Source of the DNA: an uncultured Stenotrophomonas sp.
GTDB lineage: Bacteria > Pseudomonadota > Gammaproteobacteria > Xanthomonadales > Xanthomonadaceae
Reading direction: 5' to 3'
DNA length: 64,000 nt
NCBI GenBank assembly: GCA_913775725.1
Contig: CAJYNG010000008.1
Coordinates: 124,001 to 188,000 of the forward strand
The position numbers were made by a program, and so were the translations under genes. Shown here piece by piece: positions 16,614 through 23,913 of the stretch. Position 1 is the first letter of the stretch. The number at the start of each line of letters is the position of its first letter. The notes under the pieces were generated by a model. That model ran no database searches, was not told the origin of the DNA, and saw only the letters and a list, made by a program, of their open reading frames with translations.

Positions 16614-18762
16614 AGCGCAGGTTGACGTACCAGGAGCGCGCGAAACGCGGTCCGTATACATAGTCGCTGTCACGCAGCGCGCCCACTTCCAGATCCTTCT
16701 GGCGCTGATCGAAGACGTTCTTGACGCCCGCGGCCACCGACACTTCCTGCTGCGCCTGCGCGCCCAGATGGCGGTGCCAGCGCGCACCGAGGTCGGTGAC
16801 CAGGAACGAACGCGTACGGTGCAGCTCGCCCAACCGGTTGTTCAGTACCGACATCGGGCCGGTATGGCGCAGCGCGACGAAGGTCTCCCAGGGCTCGGCG
16901 GGCATCCAGCTGAGCTGGGCCAGGCCCGTCCAGCGAGGGGTCTTCAGGTAGTCGCGGCTTTCGATGATGGTATCGCCGCCATCGCCGGTGTCGTCGAAGA
17001 TGCGCTGCGGTTCGCGGAAGCGCGAGCGGTACCACGAGGCACCGGCGGTCAGGCGCCACTGCGGCGAGGGTTGCCAGCCGAGGTTGGTTTCCGCGCCCAG
17101 CACGTTGGAGCCGGAGGCGTTGTAGCGCAGCTGGCTCAGTTGTCCGTCATCGCCGCGCTGGATCTCACCCAGCGCGAAAGTATCGCGGATGCGTGCATAG
17201 GACGCAGTGGCATCCCAGCTCCACACCGGATTGGCCGGGTCCGACCGCCAATCGAAGCCGAACAGGGTGGTCAACGCTCGCTCTTCCTTCAGGCCATCGG
17301 TGTTGCGCACGCGCACCTGTTCGCCGCCGAGGGTATCGACGTGCACATCCTCGACGAAGATCTCCGGTGCACGGAAGCCGGTGGCAATGCCCGCCCGCCA
17401 TTTCAGGTTTGGGGTGGCCTGCCAGGCCAGCGCGATGCGCGGCGAGAACACCGCATTGTCCAGCTCCGAGCTCTTGTCCACGCGGGCGCCCAGCACCAGG
17501 TCGACGTTGTCACGCAGGCTCCATTCGTCCTGGATGAAGGCGCCCAGGTTGTGGAAGGTCGCATCCTCCAGCACGGCAAGACGCTGGCCGTCACCGGTAC
17601 GATTGTCGTCGCGCAGCGCCTCGTGCTTGTACTGCACGCCGAAGGCCAGCGCGTGCGCGCCCAGCCGCCAGTTCAACTGGCTGTCGATGTAGTGCAGCGG
17701 GTTGTGGGTGCGGCCGTACTGGCGCCACGAACGCGAGGCCGCGCTGCCGGCCACGTTGGGGTCCAGCTGCGAGGGGTCATAGCCGGGCGCTGACGGATCG
17801 GTGACCACGTCGCCAAGACCGCCATAGAAACTGTCGCGATCGATGTCGGCAAAGGCGTAGGCCAGGCGGAAATCGACGTCGGCGTTGACTTCCTGATCCC
17901 ACGACACGCTGCCTCGGCGGTATTTCGTATCCAGCGATTCGGCGATGTTGGCCAGATACTCGGGCTGGTCCAGGCGATTGCCGCCGCGGCGGGTTTCATC
18001 GGTCACCTGCAGGTCCAGGCGCAGCCGCGTACCCGGCGTGGGCGCGTACCAGGCCTGCAGCCCGCCGACCTTGAGGTTCTTGCGGGTGATCTCGGTGTAG
18101 CCGTCACCGTTGTAGTCGATGCCGCTGTTCCAGTTGCGCTGGGCAATCACCGACAGGCCGGCGTCTGCTTCCTTGGCCACCAGGTCCAGCCGCACATCGG
18201 CGTTCTTCTGCGGCGTACCTTTCAATACATCCACGCCGGCCTGCACATGGCCACCGCTGCGCGCCGGCAGCGGCGGAATCAGGTTGATCACACCGGCCAC
18301 CGCGCCCGGGCCGTACAGCGCCGAGCCACCACCCTTGACCACTTCGATGCGATCGACGAACCCGGCCGGGATCTGTTCCAGGCCGTACACGCTGCCCAGC
18401 GTGGACAGCAGCGGGATGCCATCGAACAACAGCTGGTTGTAGGCGCCGGGCAGGCCCAGCAGCTGTACTTCGCTGGTGTTGCAGTTCTGGCAGTTGCTCT
18501 CCACGCGCAGGCCGTTGATCAGCTCGGCTGCGCGCGAGAAGTCGGTGGCAGCGCGCAGCGCGATGTCTTCCTTGCGCAGCACTTCGGTGCGGATCGGGAC
18601 ATCGGACAGCAGGCGTTCGCTGCGGGTGGCGGTGCTGACCTTCACCTGCACGCGATCCAGCTCGGTCGGTTTCGGTGTGGCGGCCAGTGCGGGCAGCGGC
18701 AGGGTCAGGGCGATGGCGGCGGCCAGGGGCAGCCGATGGAAGAGGGGGGTGGCAACGGGCAT
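16603..18762 (-). CDS. TonB-dependent receptor with NCxxCN plug motif, probable manganese-regulated importer
   Basis: Outer-membrane transporter of 719 residues. The signal peptide is residues 1-28 (LAAAIALTLPLPALAA). The plug holds SNCQNCNTSEVQLLGL (C91, C94), LLFDGIPLLSTLGSVYGLEQ and VVKGGGSALYGPGAVAGVIN. The barrel ends SWYVNLRYAF. The ATG at 18762 begins the signal peptide and has AAGGA upstream; the longer in-frame start at 18870 would run through the promoter. The promoter contains an MntR-type palindrome at 18836-18855, and mntR/mntH are just downstream, so Mn(II) or a Mn chelate is the best ligand guess. The NCQNCN plug subtype is widespread, and its ligand is otherwise unknown to me. 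Confidence 0.9.
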   Translation of the reverse strand: MPVATPLFHRLPLAAAIALTLPLPALAATPKPTELDRVQVKVSTATRSERLLSDVPIRTEVLRKEDIALRAATDFSRAAELINGLRVESNCQNCNTSEVQLLGLPGAYNQLLFDGIPLLSTLGSVYGLEQIPAGFVDRIEVVKGGGSALYGPGAVAGVINLIPPLPARSGGHVQAGVDVLKGTPQKNADVRLDLVAKEADAGLSVIAQRNWNSGIDYNGDGYTEITRKNLKVGGLQAWYAPTPGTRLRLDLQVTDETRRGGNRLDQPEYLANIAESLDTKYRRGSVSWDQEVNADVDFRLAYAFADIDRDSFYGGLGDVVTDPSAPGYDPSQLDPNVAGSAASRSWRQYGRTHNPLHYIDSQLNWRLGAHALAFGVQYKHEALRDDNRTGDGQRLAVLEDATFHNLGAFIQDEWSLRDNVDLVLGARVDKSSELDNAVFSPRIALAWQATPNLKWRAGIATGFRAPEIFVEDVHVDTLGGEQVRVRNTDGLKEERALTTLFGFDWRSDPANPVWSWDATASYARIRDTFALGEIQRGDDGQLSQLRYNASGSNVLGAETNLGWQPSPQWRLTAGASWYRSRFREPQRIFDDTGDGGDTIIESRDYLKTPRWTGLAQLSWMPAEPWETFVALRHTGPMSVLNNRLGELHRTRSFLVTDLGARWHRHLGAQAQQEVSVAAGVKNVFDQRQKDLEVGALRDSDYVYGPRFARSWYVNLRYAF

Positions 18763-18835
18763 GAGGGCGTCGTCCTTGGGGGAAGAAAGGCGGCGAGGGC
18801 GACCTGGCTGACGCATATGAAAGCAGTGGCTTATC

Positions 18836-18855
18836 AATATAGCAAGTGCTATATA
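18836..18855. promoter_or_regulatory. MntR-type palindrome upstream of the TonB receptor
   Basis: AATATAGC-AAGT-GCTATATA has the same left arm and core (ATAGC-N4-GCTATA) as the mntH operator at 15370-15389. It lies 74 bp before the receptor ATG, where it would overlap promoter elements. This ties the receptor/thioredoxin pair to manganese control. Confidence 0.7.
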
Positions 18856-18989
18856 ACGAAGCCGCAGCAATTCCGAGTGGAGCGCCGGCCGGGTTAGATT
18901 ATGGTGGTGTTATAACATTACATAAAACAACCACAGCCCTGCCGGTGGTCATGTCCGGAGGATGGCGTTGCCGTGTGGGCAGGGAGGTT

Positions 18990-19028
18990 GGGGTCAGAGC
19001 CCTTTCCCTTGGAAAGGGATCCGACCCC
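18990..19028. terminator. Hairpin terminator after the fabR-like gene
   Basis: GGGGTCAGAGCCCTTTCC and GGAAAGGGATCCGACCCC pair around CTT. It lies 12 bp past the stop of the fabR-like gene and is related to the 13981-14020 hairpin. Confidence 0.65.
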
Positions 19029-19040
19029 GGGTACCGATCG

Positions 19041-19697
19041 TCAGCCGCGGCGGAATGCGGCGGGGGTACGGGCGCCGACGATGATCATGCGGATCATCGT
19101 GGAGATCTGTTCGACCAGTTCCGGATCCTTCTCCGGCGGCAGGTCCATGGCGGTGGCGCCCATCGCGAACACCAGCCGGGTGATGGCCTTGGCCACCAGT
19201 TCCGGGGCATGCAGTACGGCGCCATCCAGTGCGGCCAGGCGCACCAGGTCGTGCTGCAGCTCTTCCTCGAAATAGTGCAGCTCGCGTTCGACCGCGTGCT
19301 TGAAGTCGTCCGAGCCGACCGCGCCTTCTCGCAGCAGTACGTGCAGCAGCTTGTCGTCGGCGCGCAGCTGCTCCATGAAGGTCTCCACCGAGACCCGCAC
19401 CACGCTGGTGGCGGTGGAGGTGGCGCGTTGGCGGGCCTCGCCGATGATGGTGCGCAGCGAGCGGCCGGCGGCGTCGATCAGCGCCACGGCCAGTTCATCC
19501 ATGTCGCGGAACTGCCGGTAGAAGCTGTTCGGCGCGATGCCGGCCTCACGTGCCACTTCGCGCAGGCTGAGCGTGGACAGGCTGCGGTGCGGCCCGATCA
19601 GTTTCAGGGCGGCGGCCAGCAGATCCTCGCGGCTCACCGTACGGCGGGCCGGGCTGTTGGCATCTTCGGGCGTCGACAAGGCGGTGGCGGCGGCCAT
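19041..19697 (-). CDS. TetR-family repressor of unsaturated fatty acid synthesis, FabR/DesT-like
   Basis: DNA-binding repressor of about 218 residues. The helix-turn-helix is [20 protein letters not shown] near residues 45-66, almost identical to that of E. coli FabR ([20 protein letters not shown]). The text after it ([19 protein letters not shown], then [10 protein letters not shown] and [12 protein letters not shown]) also follows FabR. It diverges from a ferredoxin reductase/desaturase pair, the same arrangement as desT with desCB in Pseudomonas, and two overlapping palindromes lie between them. I prefer the ATG at 19697; ATG 19727 and TTG 19733 are in-frame but close to the promoter. The fatty-acid saturation signal (acyl-CoA) is inferred from the family. 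Confidence 0.85.
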   Translation of the reverse strand: [218 protein letters not shown]

Positions 19698-19743
19698 GGG
19701 GGTTCCGGTGGGGCGAGGCTGAATCATACCCAATCCGGTTCAA

Positions 19744-19768
19744 TATACACATGTATACACAGGTGTAT
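19744..19768. promoter_or_regulatory. Double palindromic operator between fabR-like and desC-like genes
   Basis: Two perfect dyads overlap: TATACA-CA-TGTATA (19744-19757) and ATACAC-AG-GTGTAT (19755-19768). They lie between divergent promoters. The TACA/TGTA core resembles E. coli FabR sites, so this is probably where the repressor controls both itself and the desaturase operon. Confidence 0.65.
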
Positions 19769-19789
19769 GTGCGCCCGTATAGTTCGCTC

Positions 19790-20860
19790 ATGAGCGCTGT
19801 CGTCCGTCCGTCCCTGTTCTCTCCGTACCGCTGGGTCTCGCCGTCGCTGTTCGATTTCTGGGCGGGCCAGCTCAATCCCCTGTGGACCCTGCGCGAGCCG
19901 GTGGCCCGCCTGGTCCGGCGTGAGCCGGCCGGCGAGGGCGCGGCGACCCTGGTCCTGCGCACCAACCGGCACTGGGCCGGCATGCGCGCTGGCCAGCACG
20001 TCACCCTCGGCGTCGAGATTGAAGGACGCCTGTGGCAGCGCAGCTACAGCCCCACCGCACTGGGTCGGCGCGAGCTGGCGATCACCGTCAAGGCGGTCGA
20101 GGGCGGCCGGGTCAGCCAGCATCTGGTCAACCATGCGCAGCCGGGCGAACTGTTCCGCCTCGATGCCGCCTTCGGCGAATTCCATATGCCTGCCGCCGCG
20201 CCGGTGTTGCTGCTGGCTGCCGGCAGTGGCATCACGCCGATGCGCAGCCTGTTGCGCGACGCCTGCCAGCGCCCGTTGGCAGCACCGGTGGACCTGTTCT
20301 ATTGGGAGCGCACCGCTGCCGATCTGCAGTTCCGTGATGAACTGCAGGCGCTGGCTGCGGCACATCCGAACCTGCGCGTGCATCTGCTGACCACCCGCGA
20401 GGGTGAGGTGCCGGCCGCGCGAATCGATACCCATGATCTGCAGGTGGCCGGTGATGACACGCCGCTTGCGCAGCGCCATGTGCTGGCCTGCGGCCCGGAC
20501 GGCTTCGTTGCCGCTGCGCGCGAACGCCTGGCGCACCAGGTGGCTGGCTTCCAGGCCGAAGCCTTTACCCCGCCGGCGCCGCTGCGCGATGCCAGCAGCG
20601 AAGGCGAGGTGTCGCTGACGCTTGCGCGCAGTGGCCGCCAGCTGAGCGTGCCGCGTGGCCGCTCGCTGCTGGAAAGCCTCGAAGCCCATGGCATCAAGCC
20701 CAAGCATGGCTGCCGCATGGGAATCTGCAACAGCTGCAGCTGTGACCGCGTCAGTGGCGCCACTCGCCACCTGCGCACCGGCGACCTGCAGTCCGAATCG
20801 GCACAGCCGGTACGGATCTGCGTGAGCGCACCGACCACCGACCTGACCCTGGATCTCTGA
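19790..20860 (+). CDS. Ferredoxin reductase partner of acyl desaturase (DesC-like)
   Basis: Electron-transfer flavoprotein of 356 residues that should pass electrons from NAD(P)H to the downstream desaturase. The FAD domain has RSYSP (RxYS motif) in GRLWQRSYSPTALG. The nucleotide domain has LLLAAGSGITPMRSLLRDA. The C-terminal plant-type [2Fe-2S] ferredoxin holds C308, C313, C316 and C344 (HGCRMGICNSCSC ... VRIC). The ATG at 19790 follows the operator by only ~20 bp, and no clear Shine-Dalgarno is seen. The desaturase gene begins 11 bp after its stop. Confidence 0.9.
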   Translation: MSAVVRPSLFSPYRWVSPSLFDFWAGQLNPLWTLREPVARLVRREPAGEGAATLVLRTNRHWAGMRAGQHVTLGVEIEGRLWQRSYSPTALGRRELAITVKAVEGGRVSQHLVNHAQPGELFRLDAAFGEFHMPAAAPVLLLAAGSGITPMRSLLRDACQRPLAAPVDLFYWERTAADLQFRDELQALAAAHPNLRVHLLTTREGEVPAARIDTHDLQVAGDDTPLAQRHVLACGPDGFVAAARERLAHQVAGFQAEAFTPPAPLRDASSEGEVSLTLARSGRQLSVPRGRSLLESLEAHGIKPKHGCRMGICNSCSCDRVSGATRHLRTGDLQSESAQPVRICVSAPTTDLTLDL

Positions 20861-20871
20861 GGACGCCTGCC

Positions 20872-22020
20872 ATGACCCGCGCTACCGACCGTGCCCTGAG
20901 CACCGCCGAGATGCATGCCTTCGGTGAGGAGCTCGATGCGATCCGCGACCGTGTGATCGGCAGCCTCGGCGCCTCCGATACCCGCTACATCCGCCGCGTG
21001 GCTGCCGCCGTGCGCTGGTTCGGCGTAGGCGGCCGTGGCCTGCTGTTCCTGGCGGCATTCTCGCCGCTGTTCTGGATGCCGCTGCTGTGGCCGGCCGCGA
21101 TCACCGGCACGCTGTTGCTGGCGCTGTCGAAGATCCTGGAGAACATGGAGCTGGGCCACAACGTCATGCACGGCCAGTTCGACTGGACCGGCGACCCCAA
21201 GCTCAATGGCAACACCTACGAGTGGGATATCGTTGCCACCGCCGACAACTGGCGCAAGACCCACAATTTCCGCCACCACACCTACACCAACGTGCGTGGC
21301 ATGGACGATGACATCGGCTACGGTCTGCTGCGCATCTTCCCGGAACAGCGCTGGAAGCCGTTCTACCTGCTGCAGCCGATCATCGCGCCGATCTTCGCGC
21401 TGCTGTTCCAGTGGGGCGTTGCCGCGCAGGACCTGCGCCTGGGCCGTTGGCTGAAAGGTCGCATCAGCGGCCGTGCGATGTGGATGCAGACCCGCCCGGT
21501 GGCGCGAAAGATGGCCCGCCAGGTGCTGAAGGACTACGTGTTCTTCCCGCTGCTGGCCGGCCCGTTCTTCCTCACCGTGATGCTGGGCAACATGGTGGCC
21601 AATGGCCTGCGCAACATCTGGACCTACGTGATCATCTTCTGCGGCCACTTCACCGCCGAATCGGAAACCTTCCCGAAGGAATGCCTGCGCAATGAATCGC
21701 GCGGCCACTGGTACCTGCGCCAGCTGCGCGGTTCGTCCAACATCAGCGGCGGCTTCCTGATCAACGTGCTGTCAGGCAACCTCAGCCACCAGATCGAGCA
21801 TCACTTCTACCCGGACCTACCGGCCAACCGCTATGCGGCCATCGCCAAGGAAGTGAAGGACATCTGCCGCCGCTACGGCCAGCACTACAACAACGGCTCG
21901 CTGCCGCGCCAGTTCGGCCAGGTGGTCTGGCGCATCCTGCGTCACGCGTTCCCGAGCAAACCGCGCCGCCTGCCGATGTCGGACATCATGTCCGCACCGG
22001 CATCGGCCAACGCGGGCTGA
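20872..22020 (+). CDS. Membrane acyl-CoA / fatty acid desaturase (DesB-like)
   Basis: Integral membrane di-iron desaturase of 382 residues that introduces a double bond (probably delta-9) into saturated acyl chains. The three histidine boxes are intact: H96-x3-H100 (GHNVMHG), H131-x3-H135-H136 (HNFRHHTY) and H306-x3-H310-H311 (HQIEHHFYP). Four membrane stretches lie between them. It is preceded by GAGGA overlapping the stop of the reductase gene, giving a two-gene operon. Expression is probably repressed by the adjacent FabR/DesT-like protein when unsaturated acyl groups are plentiful. Confidence 0.92.
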   Translation: MTRATDRALSTAEMHAFGEELDAIRDRVIGSLGASDTRYIRRVAAAVRWFGVGGRGLLFLAAFSPLFWMPLLWPAAITGTLLLALSKILENMELGHNVMHGQFDWTGDPKLNGNTYEWDIVATADNWRKTHNFRHHTYTNVRGMDDDIGYGLLRIFPEQRWKPFYLLQPIIAPIFALLFQWGVAAQDLRLGRWLKGRISGRAMWMQTRPVARKMARQVLKDYVFFPLLAGPFFLTVMLGNMVANGLRNIWTYVIIFCGHFTAESETFPKECLRNESRGHWYLRQLRGSSNISGGFLINVLSGNLSHQIEHHFYPDLPANRYAAIAKEVKDICRRYGQHYNNGSLPRQFGQVVWRILRHAFPSKPRRLPMSDIMSAPASANAG

Positions 22021-22025
22021 TCGAC

Positions 22026-22361
22026 TCAGCCCGCCTTCGCCAGGGCCGCCTGTTCGCGGTCCAGGCGACGCAGGAACACCTGCATTTCCTTGCGTGCCTG
22101 CTGGTCACCCTTGCTGCCGGCCACGCTCAACCCGCGCTGCCATGCTTCGCGCGCCGCCTGCGGCTGGCCACCGGCCAGCCAGGCCTTGCCGAGAAGCTTC
22201 CAGGCGGCCGAGTACTGCGGATCAAGCACCACGCAACGGCCCAGATGGGTCGCTGCGCGCACCGGATTGCCGGCATCCAGCCAGCCCTTGCCCAGGCCGA
22301 AGCGCAGCAACGCGCCGTCCTTGCCGGCGGCGAGCATGCATTCCAGTGCTTCGATGTTCAT
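22026..22361 (-). CDS. Small TPR protein, third gene of the sodA operon
   Basis: Protein of 111 residues without signal peptide. Two tetratricopeptide-like units are visible: ALLRFGLGKGWLDAGNPVRA and WKLLGKAWLAGGQPQAAREAW, the second with the typical ALG/AW spacing. The ATG at 22361 forms an ATGA overlap with the flavin reductase stop, so it is translated with the sodA operon. It probably mediates protein contacts; no partner is evident. Its end is 5 bp from the convergent desaturase stop. Confidence 0.8.
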   Translation of the reverse strand: MNIEALECMLAAGKDGALLRFGLGKGWLDAGNPVRAATHLGRCVVLDPQYSAAWKLLGKAWLAGGQPQAAREAWQRGLSVAGSKGDQQARKEMQVFLRRLDREQAALAKAG

Positions 22362-22936
22362 CAGCGCACCTCCACCAGCAGTTCGGCCGGACCCGGCTGG
22401 AAGCGGCCGCGATGGAACAGCAGCGGTGCGCCGCCGTTCTCGTGCACTTCGATGATGCGGCCGGCCAGCAGCAGGTGATCGCCCACCGGCCACTGCGCGT
22501 GACGGGTGCAGGTGAGGTGGGCCACCGCACCGGCGATGCGTGGCGGGGCGTCTTCGTCGTCATCCAGCAATGCCAGGCCGTCGAAGCGGTTGCGTACCTG
22601 CGGATCGGCAAAGCGCCGGGCCAGTGCTTCCTGGTCGGCCGCCAGCACGCTGATCGCAAAGCGGGTGGCGCGCTGGAAGGTGGACAGGCTCTGCGCGTGC
22701 AACGCCAGGTTCCACAGCACCAGCGGCGGCTGCAATGACACCGGCACGAACGAATTGATGGTCAGGCCGATGGGTTTGCCCTGCGCATCGCGTGCGCAGA
22801 CGATGGCCACGCCGGTAGGAAAGTGGCCGAGCAGCCGCCGCAGGGCACGCGGCGGCATCTCGACCGACGGCACCGGGGCCGGGGCGGGGAAGACCCCCGC
22901 CCACGGCCCGGCGTACGGCAGTGTCTCGCCGCTCAT
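22361..22936 (-). CDS. Flavin reductase-like domain protein
   Basis: FMN-binding split-barrel flavin reductase of 191 residues, expected to reduce free flavin with NAD(P)H. The domain begins [20 protein letters not shown] and continues with [20 protein letters not shown], the usual flavin-contact strand, and [29 protein letters not shown] precedes the end. It overlaps sodA by ATGA and the TPR gene by ATGA, so the three genes are tightly coupled. Reduced flavin can reduce ferric iron, so pairing with superoxide dismutase under a SoxR-type promoter suggests a role in redox stress or iron handling. That role is inferred. Confidence 0.85.
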   Translation of the reverse strand: MSGETLPYAGPWAGVFPAPAPVPSVEMPPRALRRLLGHFPTGVAIVCARDAQGKPIGLTINSFVPVSLQPPLVLWNLALHAQSLSTFQRATRFAISVLAADQEALARRFADPQVRNRFDGLALLDDDEDAPPRIAGAVAHLTCTRHAQWPVGDHLLLAGRIIEVHENGGAPLLFHRGRFQPGPAELLVEVR

Positions 22937-23562
22937 GAGGCCCTGGCCTGGCGGTAGCGCCGGCCGACCTCGGCCCAGTTGATGATGTTGAAGAACGCAC
23001 CGATGTAGTCCGGGCGACGGTTCTGGTAGTGCAGGTAGTAGGCGTGCTCCCAGACATCCAGTGCGAGGATCGGGGCATTGCCGGACAGGCCGACGGCTGC
23101 ACCCATCAGTGGGCTGTCCTGGTTGGCGCTGCTTTCCACCTGCAGGCGGCCATCGCGATCGCTGGTCAGCCACGCCCAGCCGCTGCCGAAGCGGGTCTGC
23201 GCAGCCTTGGTGAAGGCATCCTTGAAGGCATCGAAGCCGCCAAGATCGCGGTCGATGGCGGCGGCCAGTTCATCATCGGGTGCACCACCATTGGTGCTGA
23301 GCACCGTCCAGAACAGGCTGTGGTTGGCGTGGCCGCCACCGTTGTTGCGGACCGCGCCACGCTGCGCCTCGGGCACGGCATCGAGGTTGGCGATCAGCGC
23401 CTCGACCGGCTGCTCGGCGATGCCGGCCTGCTCGATGGCGGCATTGAGGTTGTTGACGTAGGTCTGGTGGTGCTTGCTGTGATGGATCTCCATCGTGCGC
23501 TCATCGAAATGCGGCTCGAGGGCGTCGTAGGCATAGGGCAGCGGGGGAAGCAAGTACGACAT
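22933..23562 (-). CDS. sodA: Superoxide dismutase, Mn type
   Basis: Cytoplasmic superoxide dismutase of 209 residues. Metal ligands lie in [12 protein letters not shown] (H27), [10 protein letters not shown] and [19 protein letters not shown] (Asp and His). The second-shell Gln in ANQDSPLMG sits where Mn enzymes have it, and GSGWAWL supports Mn over Fe. The start ATG at 23562 has GGAG 9 bp upstream and removes a spurious 22-residue extension. It heads a three-gene operon and its promoter contains a SoxR-like box. Confidence 0.95.
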   Translation of the reverse strand: MSYLLPPLPYAYDALEPHFDERTMEIHHSKHHQTYVNNLNAAIEQAGIAEQPVEALIANLDAVPEAQRGAVRNNGGGHANHSLFWTVLSTNGGAPDDELAAAIDRDLGGFDAFKDAFTKAAQTRFGSGWAWLTSDRDGRLQVESSANQDSPLMGAAVGLSGNAPILALDVWEHAYYLHYQNRRPDYIGAFFNIINWAEVGRRYRQARAS

Positions 23563-23610
23563 CGAAGCAATCTCCGTGGGGAAGGCCTGAAGGCTGGCCG
23601 TGGGGAGATC

Positions 23611-23641
23611 GTTATCGCACCTCAACATTGGTTGAGGTCAA
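23611..23641 (-). promoter_or_regulatory. sodA promoter with SoxR-type box
   Basis: On the minus strand the -35 is TTGACC (23641-23636) and the -10 is GATAAC (23616-23611), separated by 19 bp. The spacer region contains the palindrome CCTCAACATTGGTTGAGG (23620-23637), which matches the SoxR half-sites CCTCAA...TTGAGG with the same 6-bp centre. An over-long 19-bp spacer is the signature of MerR/SoxR-activated promoters. Confidence 0.75.
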
Positions 23642-23751
23642 GGGGAGGGATTGAAATGCGTGAGAGGGAGCAAGAGCGGCACTACCAGAACCCGCTTTTC
23701 GAACCCTCACCGGCGCGCTGATGCGCTGCCCGCGCTCGCAGGAAACTGTCA

Positions 23752-23857
23752 GGAGGAGGCGGGGGCCGCTGGACAGGACCGTTGGCGCCAAGAATGGCGC
23801 CATCGAGCACCATGGAGGGGCTTTTGCGTGTCCTGGCCAGCGGCCCCCGCCCCCTCC
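23752..23857. repeat. Large nested inverted repeat (28-bp arms with inner hairpin)
   Basis: The arms 23752-23779 and 23830-23857 match at 26 of 28 positions when one is reverse-complemented (core GGCGGGGGCCGCTGG). The 50-bp loop holds a second hairpin, TGGCGCC-AAGAAT-GGCGCCA, at 23783-23802. It lies in a 351-bp gap between the sodA promoter and the end of the lipoprotein gene. It does not have the GTAG ends of SMAG and has no T-tract. It could be a transcript end, a structured RNA or a small mobile element. Confidence 0.7.
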
Positions 23858-23913
23858 AACACGTATCAACAAAAGCGCCGGCAGGCGAACCAGCCGCCAG
23901 CGTTTTCATCAAC

